Source: Flintibacter muris (GTDB lineage: Bacteria; Bacillota; Clostridia; Oscillospirales; Oscillospiraceae). From it: 64,000 nt of DNA. The notes under the pieces were generated by a model. It searched no databases. It worked only from the letters and a program-made list of their open reading frames with translations, and was not told where the DNA came from. Shown piece after piece: positions 16,746 to 25,849 of this stretch. A program made the translations under genes and the position numbers. The stretch spans positions 186,001 through 250,000 of the forward strand of contig NZ_CALPCP010000002.1 of NCBI RefSeq assembly GCF_943192995.1, written 5' to 3'. Positions within the stretch are counted from its first letter, which is position 1. Every line of letters starts with the position of its first letter.

Positions 16746-17792
16746 TTAAAAGTGCCCCAGCCGGTCACCAACCAGCCGGTCAAAGCTCCGAAAGGCGTTG
16801 GGGACGGCGTAGACATCCCGCAGAGCTCCCCTGTCGGCCCACACCCAGCCCTCCGGGAGCACCGGGCTGTCCAGCTCCCCGGACAGAGCGGTCATCTGCC
16901 ACTCAATATGGGTGAAAATATGTCTGCCCGTCCCCGCTTTCTCCAGCGCCGGGACAGACAGCCCCCACCTCTCCAGCCAGTCCGTCCTGCCGGACAGCTC
17001 ATTGGGGTACTCCCAGAGCCCTGCCAGCAGTCCCCGGCCCGGGCGGCGGCGCAGGGCGATGCTGTCCCGATAAAAAAGGAGGTAGACGGTCCGCTCCTCC
17101 ACCCGGCGGGCCTTCCTGGCCGCCTTGACAGGGAGCTCCCCGGTACGGCCCTCCTGAAAGGCCCGGCAAAACCCCGCCGCCGGACACTTTTCACACAGAG
17201 GCGCGCCGTTGGGCAGGCAAATTGTGGCCCCCAGCTCCATCATGGCCTGATTGAAGTCTCCGGGGGCGTCCAGGGATATGACACCGGCCAGAGCTCCGGT
17301 CACCCTCTTTTTCATGGCGGGGGTGGAAATATCGCCGCCGTCCCCTGTGATCCGGGCGGTTACCCGGAGGACGTTGCCGTCCACCGCCGGCACGGGCCGG
17401 CCAAAGGCAATGGAGGAGATGGCCCCGGCGGTGTAGTCCCCCACTCCGGCCAAAGCCCGGATATCCTCATAAGTATTTGGGAATATTCCGTTGTGAGCGG
17501 TCATGATTTGTTCTGCCGCTTTTTGCAAATTTCGGGCCCGGCTGTAGTAGCCCAGCCCCTGCCAGAGCTTCATCAGCTGGTCCTGAGGCAGGGCGGCCAG
17601 AGCAGCCACATCAGGGGCCGCCTCCAAAAAACGCCGGTAGTATTCCAGCACCGCCGCCACACGGGTCTGCTGGAGCATGATTTCAGATATCCAGACATGG
17701 TAGGGTGTGGGATCGCTGCGCCAGGGGAGCACCCTGGCGTTCTCCCGATACCAGACCAGCAGGGGGATGGGCAGCTGCTGCAATTCATCCAA
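16746..17792 (-). CDS. mutY: Adenine DNA glycosylase
   Basis: 348 residues. It removes adenine mispaired with 8-oxoguanine. The catalytic pair E37 (SEIMLQQT) and D138 (VPAVDGNVLRV) and the helix-hairpin-helix LAGVGDYTAGAI (114-125) are in place. The iron-sulfur loop is C-x7-C-x2-C-x5-C (CLPNGAPLCEKCPAAGFC), one residue longer in the first gap than in E. coli. The C-terminal ~120 residues form the Nudix-like 8-oxoG-recognition domain. The start is TTG at 17792, 8 nt after AAGGAGGC; no in-frame ATG fits as well. It is first in an operon with the radical SAM gene. Confidence 0.93.
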   Translation of the reverse strand: MDELQQLPIPLLVWYRENARVLPWRSDPTPYHVWISEIMLQQTRVAAVLEYYRRFLEAAPDVAALAALPQDQLMKLWQGLGYYSRARNLQKAAEQIMTAHNGIFPNTYEDIRALAGVGDYTAGAISSIAFGRPVPAVDGNVLRVTARITGDGGDISTPAMKKRVTGALAGVISLDAPGDFNQAMMELGATICLPNGAPLCEKCPAAGFCRAFQEGRTGELPVKAARKARRVEERTVYLLFYRDSIALRRRPGRGLLAGLWEYPNELSGRTDWLERWGLSVPALEKAGTGRHIFTHIEWQMTALSGELDSPVLPEGWVWADRGALRDVYAVPNAFRSFDRLVGDRLGHF

Positions 17793-17894
17793 AACAAAAC
17801 GCCTCCTTGCGGGGTTTCATGTGAAAGTGTACAAGTTTTTTTGGCGATTTTCCATGACTGGAAAATGCGTGAAAATATAACTAAAAAGCAATGT

Positions 17895-18105
17895 TATATA
17901 TAATGGATTTGGGGATGGCATTTCCTTGGGCGGAGTGGTAAAGTTTTGAACAGAGCAAGGGTTAAAAACGGAGCGGACCTCCGGCTGCCGCTCTTGCCGG
18001 CGGATTCCAAACGTTTTTAAGCTTTGACTCCATCATTCCTTTTTCATCCATCCTTCCAGATCACCAAACAGGGACACCCCGCAGGGGTGTCCCTGTTTGG
18101 TTTTC
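17895..18105 (+). ncRNA. Candidate structured RNA (6S-like hairpin) with promoter and terminator
   Basis: The 356-bp gap between the divergent mutY and C_GCAxxG_C_C units has no reading frame but shows an extended -10 (TGTTATATA and overlapping TATAAT, 17892-17904). About 200 nt follow that can fold into one long interrupted hairpin: GGATGG 17913-17918 with CCATCC 18048-18053; GGAGT 17932-17936 with ACTCC 18027-18031; AAAG 17940-17943 with CTTT 18022-18025; TTAAAAACG 17962-17970 with CGTTTTTAA 18012-18020; GAGCGG 17971-17976 with CCGCTC 17988-17993. An asymmetric bulge lies at 17944-17961. A strong terminator hairpin ends it. Size and shape recall 6S RNA, but no conserved sequence was confirmed and the -35 is poor. 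Confidence 0.35.
18064..18105. terminator. Strong terminator hairpin, probably serving both strands
   Basis: A 17-bp near-perfect stem CCAAACAGGGACACCCC/GGGGTGTCCCTGTTTGG has a GCA loop and TTTTCC on the plus side. It ends the candidate RNA and also lies downstream of the leftward C_GCAxxG_C_C gene. Confidence 0.75.
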
Positions 18106-18148
18106 CAACAGAGGGCAAGGGCGCTCCGGAGGGCCGCCCCGCGCCGGT

Positions 18149-18517
18149 TTACTCCAGCATCTGCACCACATCAAATACCAGGCCGTCGCAATGCTCCTTG
18201 CGGGGGATGCCCGCGTCGTGGGACTTTTTCAGCAAGGCGGCGCAGTTGATCTCCCCGTGGTCCTCCAGGAACTGCCGCCGGAAGCTGTCCGCCTCCTCCG
18301 GGGGGTAGTTGGTCATACCCAGCACCATCAGCCCTCCGGTGAGGGCCCCGCAGGCCGCGCCGCAGCGCATCCCGGAACCAAAATTGGCCCCCAGGCTGAA
18401 GGCCTGCTCCTCGGTGAGGCCCATGTCCTGGGCGAAGGCCACCAGAACAGACTGGCAGCAGTTGAAATGTACGTCGGTGCGGGCCCGAAGCTCCTGAGCT
18501 TTTTCCATGTGTGTCAT
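18149..18517 (-). CDS. C_GCAxxG_C_C family protein
   Basis: 122 residues with the family cysteine signature: NCCQSVLVAF (~19-20), GSGMRCGAACGALTGG (the GCAxxG-like core, ~48-63), INC (~91) and EHC (~108). The family is common in anaerobes as a predicted redox or metal-binding protein, often next to electron-transfer partners; its function is not established. ATG at 18517 has AGGAG 8 nt upstream. It lies 50 bp upstream of the leftward-reading recG stop region, and it appears to be transcribed on its own or after recG. Confidence 0.85.
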   Translation of the reverse strand: MTHMEKAQELRARTDVHFNCCQSVLVAFAQDMGLTEEQAFSLGANFGSGMRCGAACGALTGGLMVLGMTNYPPEEADSFRRQFLEDHGEINCAALLKKSHDAGIPRKEHCDGLVFDVVQMLE

Positions 18518-18569
18518 AATTTTGTTCTCCTCTGTGTTGTTGGGTTATACATTAGGCGGCTAAAGGCCG

Positions 18570-20660
18570 CTAGTTGAAAATATCGGGGGTGTCGGCAAAG
18601 AGCCGGCGCACCCGCTCCAGCACGGGCCGGTTTTCCGGCGCGGTGAGCTGGGGGTCCTGCTCCAGCAGGGAGCGGGCGGCCTCCTGGGCCTCGCTGAGCA
18701 GGCGCATGTCCCCGGACAGGTCGGCCAGCTTCATCTGGGGCAGGCCGTGCTGGCGGTTGCCGAAGAAGTCGCCGGGGCCCCTGGCTTTCAGGTCCTCCTC
18801 CGAAATCTTAAAGCCATCGGTGGTGGAGGCCAGGGTGTGCAGGCGCTCCATGGCCTCCAGGCTGCGGGTGCCGGTGATGAGGACGCAGTGGGATTGGTGC
18901 TCCCCCCGGCCCACCCGGCCCCGGAGCTGGTGGAGCTGGCTGAGGCCGAAGCGGTCGGCGTTCTCAATGATGATGAGGGAGGCGTTGGGCACGTCCACCC
19001 CCACCTCCACCACGGTGGTGGCCACCAGCACCTGGGTATCCCCTCTGGCGAAGGCGGCCATGGCCGCCTCCTTCTCCTTGGGCTTCAGCTTTCCGTGGAG
19101 GATGTCCAGCCGAAGGTTGGGGAAGACCTCCTTCCGGAGCTTCTCCCCATAGGTTTTGACGGCTTTCAGGTTCAGGGCGGGGGACTCCTCACCGGGGAGG
19201 GCGGCGTCCGGGTTCTCCTCCACGGCGGGGCAGATGATATAGGCCTGCCGCCCCTCGGCCACCTGTTTGCGGACAAAGCCGTACATCCGCTGCCGCTTGT
19301 CCTCCCGGACCACGTAGGTGGCAATGGGGGTGCGGCCCGGGGGGAGCTGGTCGATCACAGAGACGTCCAGATCCCCATAGATCATCAGGGCCAGGGTACG
19401 GGGGATGGGGGTGGCGGACATGACCAGCACATGGGGGGCGGCCCCCCCGCCGCCTTTGGCGGCCAGAGCCGCCCGCTGGGCTACGCCGAAACGGTGCTGC
19501 TCATCAGCCACGATCAGGGCCAGACGCCGGAACTCCACCCCCTCTGAGATGAGAGCGTGGGTGCCCACCGCAAAGTCGATTTCCCCACTGGCCAGGGCCT
19601 CCCGGACCTTCTTTTTTTCAGACTGCTTCATGGAGCCGGTCAGCAGGCCCACCCGCACCCCGGCGGGGGAGAGCAGGGCGGACAGGGACTTGAAATGCTG
19701 CTCAGCCAGCACCTCGGTAGGGGCCATGAGGGCGGTCTGAAAGCCCCCTTTTGCGCACAGCCAGCCGGCAAAGGCGGCCACGGCAGTCTTGCCGGAGCCC
19801 ACATCCCCCTGGACCAGCCGGTTCATGGGCCGGCCTGAGGTCATGTCAGCTGCCGCCTCGTCCATCACCCGGCTCTGAGCGTCTGTGGGGGTAAAGGGGA
19901 GAAGGGACAGGAACTCCTCCTTGGGCCGGGGCGGAATGGGAAAGCCCTCTCCGCCCTCGTCCCGCCGGCTTTTCAAAAAGCAAAGGCCTACCGCAAGGTA
20001 AAACAGCTCCTCAAAGGCCAGCCGCCGTCGGGCCAGTTCAAGGGCCTTTTCGTCCTCGGGAAAATGGATATTTATTATGGCAAACTCCACCGCCGCCAGC
20101 CCGTGTTCCTGACGGATGTGCTGGGGCAGGGTCTCGGGCAGGGCTTCGGCGCAGGGGAGGGCCTGCCGGGTGAGGGAGGCCAGCAGATGGTTGCTGACCC
20201 CCGCCGTCAGCCGGTAAATGGGCATGATACAGCCGGTAAAGCTCTGCCTGCCCGCCCGCTCAAAGATAGGGTTGACCATGGACCGGCGGCGGCCCTGTTC
20301 CTCCACAGCGCCGTAGAAGATGTACTCCTCCCCCGCGCGGATGGCTCGTTCAATGTACCCCTGGTTGAAGAAGGTAAGGTAGAGGGCCCCGGTGTGGTCC
20401 ACCACCTTCACCTGAACCAGCTCCAGCCCCTTCCGGATGCGGGACAGCCGGGGGTGCTCGGCGGCCATGGCGGTGACACACACCCGGCCCTCCAGAGGGG
20501 CGTCCCGGATGGCATACACCGTCCGCCGGTCCTCATAGTCCCGGGGGTACCAGCTCAGCAGACTGGCCGCAGTGGACAGGCCCAGCTTTTCCAGCTTTTT
20601 AGCCCGGACCTCCCCCACACCGGGGAAGCTGGTCAGCGGGGTATTGGGGGTGATATCCAT
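18570..20660 (-). CDS. recG: ATP-dependent DNA helicase RecG
   Basis: 696 residues, normal for RecG, which remodels stalled replication forks and branch-migrates Holliday junctions. The N-terminal wedge/OB domain contains FPGVGEVRAKKLEKLG. Walker A is GDVGSGKT (285-292), motif II is the RecG-type DEQH (VADEQHRFGV, ~385), and TATPIPRTLAL, HGKLKPKEKE and QLRGRVGRGEHQSHC mark the later helicase motifs. ATG at 20660 follows GGGAGG. A divergent promoter for the hydroxyacid dehydrogenase lies ~80 bp upstream. Confidence 0.95.
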   Translation of the reverse strand: MDITPNTPLTSFPGVGEVRAKKLEKLGLSTAASLLSWYPRDYEDRRTVYAIRDAPLEGRVCVTAMAAEHPRLSRIRKGLELVQVKVVDHTGALYLTFFNQGYIERAIRAGEEYIFYGAVEEQGRRRSMVNPIFERAGRQSFTGCIMPIYRLTAGVSNHLLASLTRQALPCAEALPETLPQHIRQEHGLAAVEFAIINIHFPEDEKALELARRRLAFEELFYLAVGLCFLKSRRDEGGEGFPIPPRPKEEFLSLLPFTPTDAQSRVMDEAAADMTSGRPMNRLVQGDVGSGKTAVAAFAGWLCAKGGFQTALMAPTEVLAEQHFKSLSALLSPAGVRVGLLTGSMKQSEKKKVREALASGEIDFAVGTHALISEGVEFRRLALIVADEQHRFGVAQRAALAAKGGGGAAPHVLVMSATPIPRTLALMIYGDLDVSVIDQLPPGRTPIATYVVREDKRQRMYGFVRKQVAEGRQAYIICPAVEENPDAALPGEESPALNLKAVKTYGEKLRKEVFPNLRLDILHGKLKPKEKEAAMAAFARGDTQVLVATTVVEVGVDVPNASLIIIENADRFGLSQLHQLRGRVGRGEHQSHCVLITGTRSLEAMERLHTLASTTDGFKISEEDLKARGPGDFFGNRQHGLPQMKLADLSGDMRLLSEAQEAARSLLEQDPQLTAPENRPVLERVRRLFADTPDIFN

Positions 20661-20738
20661 GGGGGAGGCCTCCCTTCCTCGTTTTTACAGGACTATTTTA
20701 TCACATGTTTTTCGGGGAGTAAAGGCGAAGAATGGGGC

Positions 20739-20767
20739 TTGTCACAGCACTCGGGATTTTATATAAT
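20739..20767 (+). promoter_or_regulatory. Promoter of the D-2-hydroxyacid dehydrogenase gene
   Basis: TTGTCA (20739-20744), a 17-bp spacer and TATAAT (20762-20767). The dispersed palindrome begins at the next base, so the transcript should start inside the repeat. Confidence 0.75.
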
Positions 20768-20836
20768 GTAGGGGCGGCCTGTGGCTGTCCGCAAAATACA
20801 GCCAAATTTAAACAGGCGGCCACAGGCCGCCCCTAG
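20768..20836. repeat. Palindromic dispersed repeat, copy 4, forming the 5' leader of a gene
   Basis: Arms GTAGGGGCGGCCTGTGGCTG and GGCGGCCACAGGCCGCCCCTA with an AT-rich centre. It fills the entire leader from the -10 box to the ribosome binding site (GGGAG at 20840). Confidence 0.8.
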
Positions 20837-20851
20837 AAAGGGAGTTGCACC

Positions 20852-21784
20852 ATGTCTGAGTATATTTTAAATCTTCTCCCCCTGAAAGAGGGGGAGAAGG
20901 AAGAATTTGAGGCCATCGCTCCCGGCGCCACCCACGTCTATGCCCGCAGCAGCACCGTCACCCCGGAACAGCTGGCCGCCGCCACCGTCATCTTCGGCTG
21001 GCCCAGGGCGGAGACCATGAAGGACGCCGTCAGCCTGAAATGGTTCCAGACCATGTGGGCAGGTACCGAGGAGTACGATGGGGCGCTGCCTGAGGGGATT
21101 TTGTTTACCTCCTCCAGCGGCTCCAACAGTCGCAGCGTGGCTGAACATATGCTCACCGGGCTGATGGCGGTCTGCCGCCGGCTGCCCGTCTACCTGGACA
21201 GCCAGCGCGCCCATGTCTGGAAGGACGAAGGGGCCATGAAGACCATTCTGGGTGGCACCGTTTTGGTTGTGGGAGCGGGAAATGTAGGCTCCACCTTTGC
21301 CGGGCTGTGCCAGGGCCTGGGCGCCCGAACCATCGGCCTGAAACGGAAGGTGGCCGGCCCGCTGGAGGGCTTTGACCAGGTCCGGGCCATGGATGAGCTG
21401 GACCAGCTGCTTCCCCAGGCCGACGTGGTGGCCCTCACTCTGCCCCACTCTCCCCAGACCGCCGGTCTGATGAACGAGAGCCGCATCGCCCTGATGAAGG
21501 ACGACGCCGTCCTTATCAGCGCCGGGCGGGGATCGGTGCTGGACCAGGACGCCCTGGTAAAGGCCATGACCGCCGGTAAACTGTGGGGGGCCGTCCTGGA
21601 CGTCACCGACCCGGAGCCCCTGCCCGCCGAAAGCCCCCTGTGGGACGTGCCCAACCTGCTGCTCACCCCCCACGTGGCCGGCGGCATGCGGCTGGAGATC
21701 ACCCGCCGGAAGTGCGTGGAGATGGCCCAGGAAAACCTGCGGCGCTATCTGGCCGGGGAGAAGCTGGACAATCTGGTGAAATAA
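20852..21784 (+). CDS. NAD-dependent D-2-hydroxyacid dehydrogenase
   Basis: 310 residues. The Rossmann motif is VLVVGAGNVGSTFA (GxGxxG, ~133-146). The catalytic set is Arg in ISAGRGSVLD (~224), Glu/Asp in VLDVTDPEPLP (~253) and His in LTPHVAGGM (~278), as in the 2-hydroxyacid dehydrogenase (SerA/LdhA/GhrA-like) superfamily. The N-terminal substrate domain is short and closest in style to glyoxylate/hydroxypyruvate reductases. It reduces a 2-oxoacid with NADH or NADPH in the cytoplasm; the substrate is not predictable. ATG at 20852 has GGGAG 8 nt upstream. It is monocistronic with its own promoter and terminator. Confidence 0.88.
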   Translation: MSEYILNLLPLKEGEKEEFEAIAPGATHVYARSSTVTPEQLAAATVIFGWPRAETMKDAVSLKWFQTMWAGTEEYDGALPEGILFTSSSGSNSRSVAEHMLTGLMAVCRRLPVYLDSQRAHVWKDEGAMKTILGGTVLVVGAGNVGSTFAGLCQGLGARTIGLKRKVAGPLEGFDQVRAMDELDQLLPQADVVALTLPHSPQTAGLMNESRIALMKDDAVLISAGRGSVLDQDALVKAMTAGKLWGAVLDVTDPEPLPAESPLWDVPNLLLTPHVAGGMRLEITRRKCVEMAQENLRRYLAGEKLDNLVK

Positions 21785-21789
21785 AGAAC

Positions 21790-21828
21790 AGGCTTGCCGC
21801 TGAAACCGGCAAGCCTTCATTTTTTCTA
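21790..21828 (+). terminator. Intrinsic terminator of the dehydrogenase gene
   Basis: Stem AGGCTTGCCG/CGGCAAGCCT (21790-21799 with 21807-21816) is followed by TCATTTTTTCT. Confidence 0.88.
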
Positions 21829-21862
21829 TTTCTCAGTGGTGAGCGCCCCTGAACAGCGGACT

Positions 21863-21890
21863 TGCAGGGGCGGCAAATCTGATAGCTGTT
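21863..21890. repeat. Half copy of the dispersed repeat
   Basis: TTGCAGGGGCGGC is joined directly to CAAATCTGATAGCTG, that is a core arm plus part of an outer arm with the other half missing. It lies just past the hflX stop. Confidence 0.5.
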
Positions 21891-21891
21891 T

Positions 21892-23181
<1,290 letters not shown>

Positions 23182-23186
23182 ATAGG

Positions 23187-23408
23187 CTAAGTTTCCTCGT
23201 TTTCTCCAGATTCTTTTGCAAATTTTGTAATATAAAGGAGGCAAAGAGTTGGATAAGTCTCATCCTCCAGCGCCCGGGTTATTGCAGCTTGGATTTCCTT
23301 CGGCGTCATTTCTGATCTTTTCCCTATCGCTTCTAGCATACTATAGTTTTCGATCGCCCAGCAAATGGAATTTTGCAGTTTAATCGGAAGCCTTTTGACC
23401 GCCTCCAT
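23187..23408 (-). CDS. Small conserved-looking protein, unknown
   Basis: 73 residues (MEAVKRLPIKLQN... to KESGENEET), acidic, no membrane helix or motif that I recognise. It sits between the flavin reductase and hflX with a 5-bp gap to hflX. An in-frame GTG at 23471, 7 nt after the flavin reductase stop, would give 94 residues. However, the added part is encoded by a GGTAGG...CCTACC palindromic stretch that looks like repeat debris, so the ATG at 23408 is preferred despite lacking a clear ribosome binding site. Confidence 0.55.
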   Translation of the reverse strand: MEAVKRLPIKLQNSICWAIENYSMLEAIGKRSEMTPKEIQAAITRALEDETYPTLCLLYITKFAKESGENEET

Positions 23409-23478
23409 AATCTGAGCAATTAAAGGGAGAGGTAGGGCCAGCTGCGGTCCTACCGGACCGCTCTGCCCCACCTGTAAA

Positions 23479-23979
23479 TCAGTCCTTTACCAGGGCCTCT
23501 ACAATCTCCCCGATATACAGGGTGTGATAATCCTCCTGGGGATACCATTTTGTTTTGATTTCCTGAGGAATATTGGCCGGGTCCATGGGCTGGGCAAACC
23601 GCTTGCGGCACACCAGCACCAGCTCGGCCTGCTCGAAGTAGGGGGCGCCGCACTCCGCCGCCTGAACTGTAAAGCCGCATTCCTTTACTTTGTCGATATC
23701 CCTGCCGCTCTTGGAGCCGCACAGCTGTAAAGCCTTTCGGCTTTCCTCCCCGAAGAAGGCCAGGGTAAAGTACTCCTCCCGGTCCACGAACTCCTTGGTG
23801 TACCGCTGGGGACGGATGTAGCAGGTGGCCGCCGGAGCCCCCCAGATCACGCCCAGCCCGCCCCAGGAGGCGGTCATGGTATTGCAGCGGTCCGCCGTCC
23901 CGGCGGTAATGAGCATCCACTGGTCGCCAATGGCAGAGAAAACATTCTTGTCAAGCTGTTTGGGGTCGATTTTACGCAT
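23479..23979 (-). CDS. Flavin reductase-like (FMN-binding split barrel) protein
   Basis: 166 residues of the flavin reductase/DIM6-NTAB family. The FMN-binding segment is GDQWMLITAGTADRCNTMTASWGGLGVIWGAP-like (~18-48), followed by YIRPQRYTKEFVDREEYFTLAFF, which is typical of the anaerobe subgroup. It probably binds FMN and passes reducing power; partner and substrate are unknown. ATG at 23979 follows AAGGAGGAAATCACC. It is first in a three-gene unit with the small protein and hflX. Confidence 0.85.
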   Translation of the reverse strand: MRKIDPKQLDKNVFSAIGDQWMLITAGTADRCNTMTASWGGLGVIWGAPAATCYIRPQRYTKEFVDREEYFTLAFFGEESRKALQLCGSKSGRDIDKVKECGFTVQAAECGAPYFEQAELVLVCRKRFAQPMDPANIPQEIKTKWYPQEDYHTLYIGEIVEALVKD

Positions 23980-24072
23980 GGTGATTTCCTCCTTATAACA
24001 TATCCCCCGCAGGGGCAGGGCTCCTTTTGAACTGTACCTTAAAGCTTATGCGATTCCGGGCCATTTTGATGC

Positions 24073-24106
24073 AAAAAGCCGCACCGAATACACGGTGCGG
24101 CTTTTG
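24073..24106 (-). terminator. Intrinsic terminator of rpmE
   Basis: A 13-bp stem AAAAGCCGCACCG/CGGTGCGGCTTTT (24074-24086 with 24093-24105). On the minus strand it ends in a T run just past the rpmE stop. Confidence 0.88.
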
Positions 24107-24116
24107 TACACAGGTC

Positions 24117-24320
24117 TTACTTGTCGAGGCCGAACTTCTTGTTGAAGCGGCTGACACGGCCACCGGTGTCCACCATCTTCTGCTTGCCGGTGTAGAAGGG
24201 ATGACATTTGGAGCAAACTTCTACGCGGATGTCCTTCTTGGTGGAGCCGGTCTCGATCACATTGCCGCAGGCGCACCGGATGGTGGTCTGTTGATAGTTG
24301 GGGTGGAGGCCTTCCTTCAT
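24117..24320 (-). CDS. rpmE: 50S ribosomal protein L31
   Basis: 67 residues, [25 protein letters not shown] at the N terminus. This is the zinc-binding (C+) L31 form: CAC at 16-18 and [13 protein letters not shown] at 36-39 supply the four ligands. L31 bridges the ribosomal subunits. RBS AGGTGAA precedes the ATG. It is monocistronic between its own promoter and terminator. Confidence 0.96.
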   Translation of the reverse strand: MKEGLHPNYQQTTIRCACGNVIETGSTKKDIRVEVCSKCHPFYTGKQKMVDTGGRVSRFNKKFGLDK

Positions 24321-24372
24321 TTTATCTTCACCTCTTTCTCCTCATGAGGGTATGCTTGTAAACGCAACTGGT

Positions 24373-24401
24373 ATCATAACACAGTTCCGAAGGAAAATCA
24401 A
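24373..24401 (-). promoter_or_regulatory. Promoter of rpmE
   Basis: On the minus strand TTGATT (24401-24396), 17 bp, TATGAT (24378-24373), about 53 bp upstream of the start. No Zur-like operator was recognised. Confidence 0.65.
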
Positions 24402-24435
24402 CAGTTTTTTCAAATTTTTTCTGCCGGTATCCTCA

Positions 24436-25329
24436 TTATGCCTCAACCAGATTTTTGTCCAATACGCCGTCTACATAATCCTTCTGCTCCTGAGTAAGGG
24501 GGGCAAAGGGTTTTCTGGGCTGGCCGACGGGGTATCCCTGCCGCTCCAGCTCATATTTGATGGCGGCAATGAGCCCCACGCTGCACATGGCCTCCATGCA
24601 GTTGTTGGCCTTGTGCTGGAGGGCCAGCGCCTCCTCCCGCTCACCGCGGTCGAACAGGTCGAAAATCTTTTTGTAGTGGGGCAGCATCATGTTAAAGGTA
24701 CTGCCAATTGACCCGACGCACCCCAGGGCCTGACCGGCCACCATAGTCTCGTCGTAGCCGTTAAAGGCGATCAGGTCGGGGTTCAGGTTCAGAATTCGTT
24801 CCATCTGGTACAGGTTGTAGTTGGTCTGCTTTACCCCCAGGATGGCTCCGCTGCGCAGCAGCTCCACATAGGCCGGGTCGGCGGTGTTGAACTCCTTGTG
24901 GGTGTTGCCGGGGAAGTTGTAAATCAGCACCGGAGCCCCGGAGGCCTCCGCAATGTCGTAGTAGTACCGGCAGATCTCTTTGGGAGAGAAGCCGTAGTAA
25001 AAGGGCGCGGTGGCGGCGGTGGAGTCAAAGCCCATCCCCATGGCCGCTTTGGCGTAGCGCACCGCTTCATCAGTGGAGATGGCCCCCACATGGGCGATCA
25101 GGTTGGTCCTGCCCGCAAAAGAGGAGGCGGCCTCAAAGACCTCCACCCGCTCCCCCTCGGTAAGCAGAAAGCACTCCCCGCTGCTGCCCCCCACGAAGAA
25201 CCCGGCGGCCCCCTCCTTGAGATTGCGCTCCATGACCCGCTGGAGGGCGGCGCCGTCCACCTGGCCGGACTGGTCATAGGCTGTGATGCTGGCGGAGTAG
25301 ATACCGCCCAGTTGTTCTTTTGTTTTCAT
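24436..25329 (-). CDS. DapA/NanA-family aldolase (N-acetylneuraminate lyase-like)
   Basis: 297 residues, a class I TIM-barrel lyase of the dihydrodipicolinate synthase family. The Schiff-base lysine is in ILGVKQTNYN (~165) and the Tyr in VLIYNFPGNT (~137). The GGSSGECFLLTEGER loop (~46-60) replaces the usual GTTGE of DapA, and YNFPGNT is nearer to sialic-acid lyase and related 2-keto sugar acid aldolases than to DapA. It may cleave N-acetylneuraminate or a similar keto acid to pyruvate; no other sialic-acid gene lies nearby, so the substrate is open. It has its own promoter. Confidence 0.8.
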   Translation of the reverse strand: MKTKEQLGGIYSASITAYDQSGQVDGAALQRVMERNLKEGAAGFFVGGSSGECFLLTEGERVEVFEAASSFAGRTNLIAHVGAISTDEAVRYAKAAMGMGFDSTAATAPFYYGFSPKEICRYYYDIAEASGAPVLIYNFPGNTHKEFNTADPAYVELLRSGAILGVKQTNYNLYQMERILNLNPDLIAFNGYDETMVAGQALGCVGSIGSTFNMMLPHYKKIFDLFDRGEREEALALQHKANNCMEAMCSVGLIAAIKYELERQGYPVGQPRKPFAPLTQEQKDYVDGVLDKNLVEA

Positions 25330-25363
25330 AGCAAATCCCCTTTCCGCTCCAAATTATGGAGCC

Positions 25364-25392
25364 ATTATAGCACGCACAGGTCCGATGCACAA
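25364..25392 (-). promoter_or_regulatory. Promoter of the aldolase gene
   Basis: On the minus strand TTGTGC (25392-25387), 17 bp, TATAAT (25369-25364). Confidence 0.65.
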
Positions 25393-25412
25393 CATGGAAC
25401 TCAATTTTGACA

Positions 25413-25446
25413 CTGCAGGGCGGGCCGGGGGCCGTCCCGCCCTGCA
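25413..25446. repeat. Palindromic dispersed repeat, short form, copy 6
   Basis: CTGCAGGGCGGGCC and CCGTCCCGCCCTGCA form a tight hairpin between the divergent aldolase and leuA promoters. Confidence 0.7.
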
Positions 25447-25499
25447 AAAATGGCGGGATGTTCTGAACATTGATTTTCGTAGCTGCGCAAATTTTCTTC

Positions 25500-25528
25500 T
25501 TGACAAGCCGGTCCTTTTCCGCTAAAAT
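25500..25528 (+). promoter_or_regulatory. Promoter of the leuA T-box transcript
   Basis: Consensus TTGACA (25500-25505), a 17-bp spacer and TAAAAT (25523-25528). Confidence 0.85.
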
Positions 25529-25537
25529 ACCCAACAA

Positions 25538-25800
25538 GCAAATGCGGTGAAGGGGAAAAAGACAGGCCCTTCTCACTCAGAGAGCCGGCGGCTGGTGTGA
25601 GCCGGTGTGAGGAGCCCTGTGCATAACTGGCCCCTGAGCAGTCCGCCTGAACCCTCAGTAGGGCGGAACGTGGGGCCCCGTTACCGGCCAAGGCCTTGTT
25701 GGAGGCTGTTGAGGGCGGACAGGTGACTGTCCGCTGAACCAGGGTGGTACCGCGTGTTATTGACACGCCCCTGACTTGAAAGAGTCGGGGGCGTTTTGCT
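25538..25800 (+). promoter_or_regulatory. T-box riboswitch leader (leucine) with terminator
   Basis: The universal T-box sequence AGGGTGGTACCGCG is at 25741-25754. Upstream is a stem I with basal pairs AGGGG/CCCCT (25551-25555 with 25631-25635) and ACAGG/CCTGT (25562-25566 with 25616-25620), enclosing a specifier loop whose 3' side contains CTG followed by G at 25627-25629. Distal AGAGAGCC and GGTGTGAG elements follow the usual pattern. The terminator is CGCCCCTGACT/AGTCGGGGGCG (25766-25776 with 25783-25793) plus TTTT; pairing of the T-box with uncharged tRNA would favour the antiterminator. The specifier CTG fits tRNA-Leu and the downstream leuA. Confidence 0.93.
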
Positions 25801-25849
25801 GTCCCCTGACGTAATCCAACGCCATTTATTTGTTAAGGAGGACACCGCT

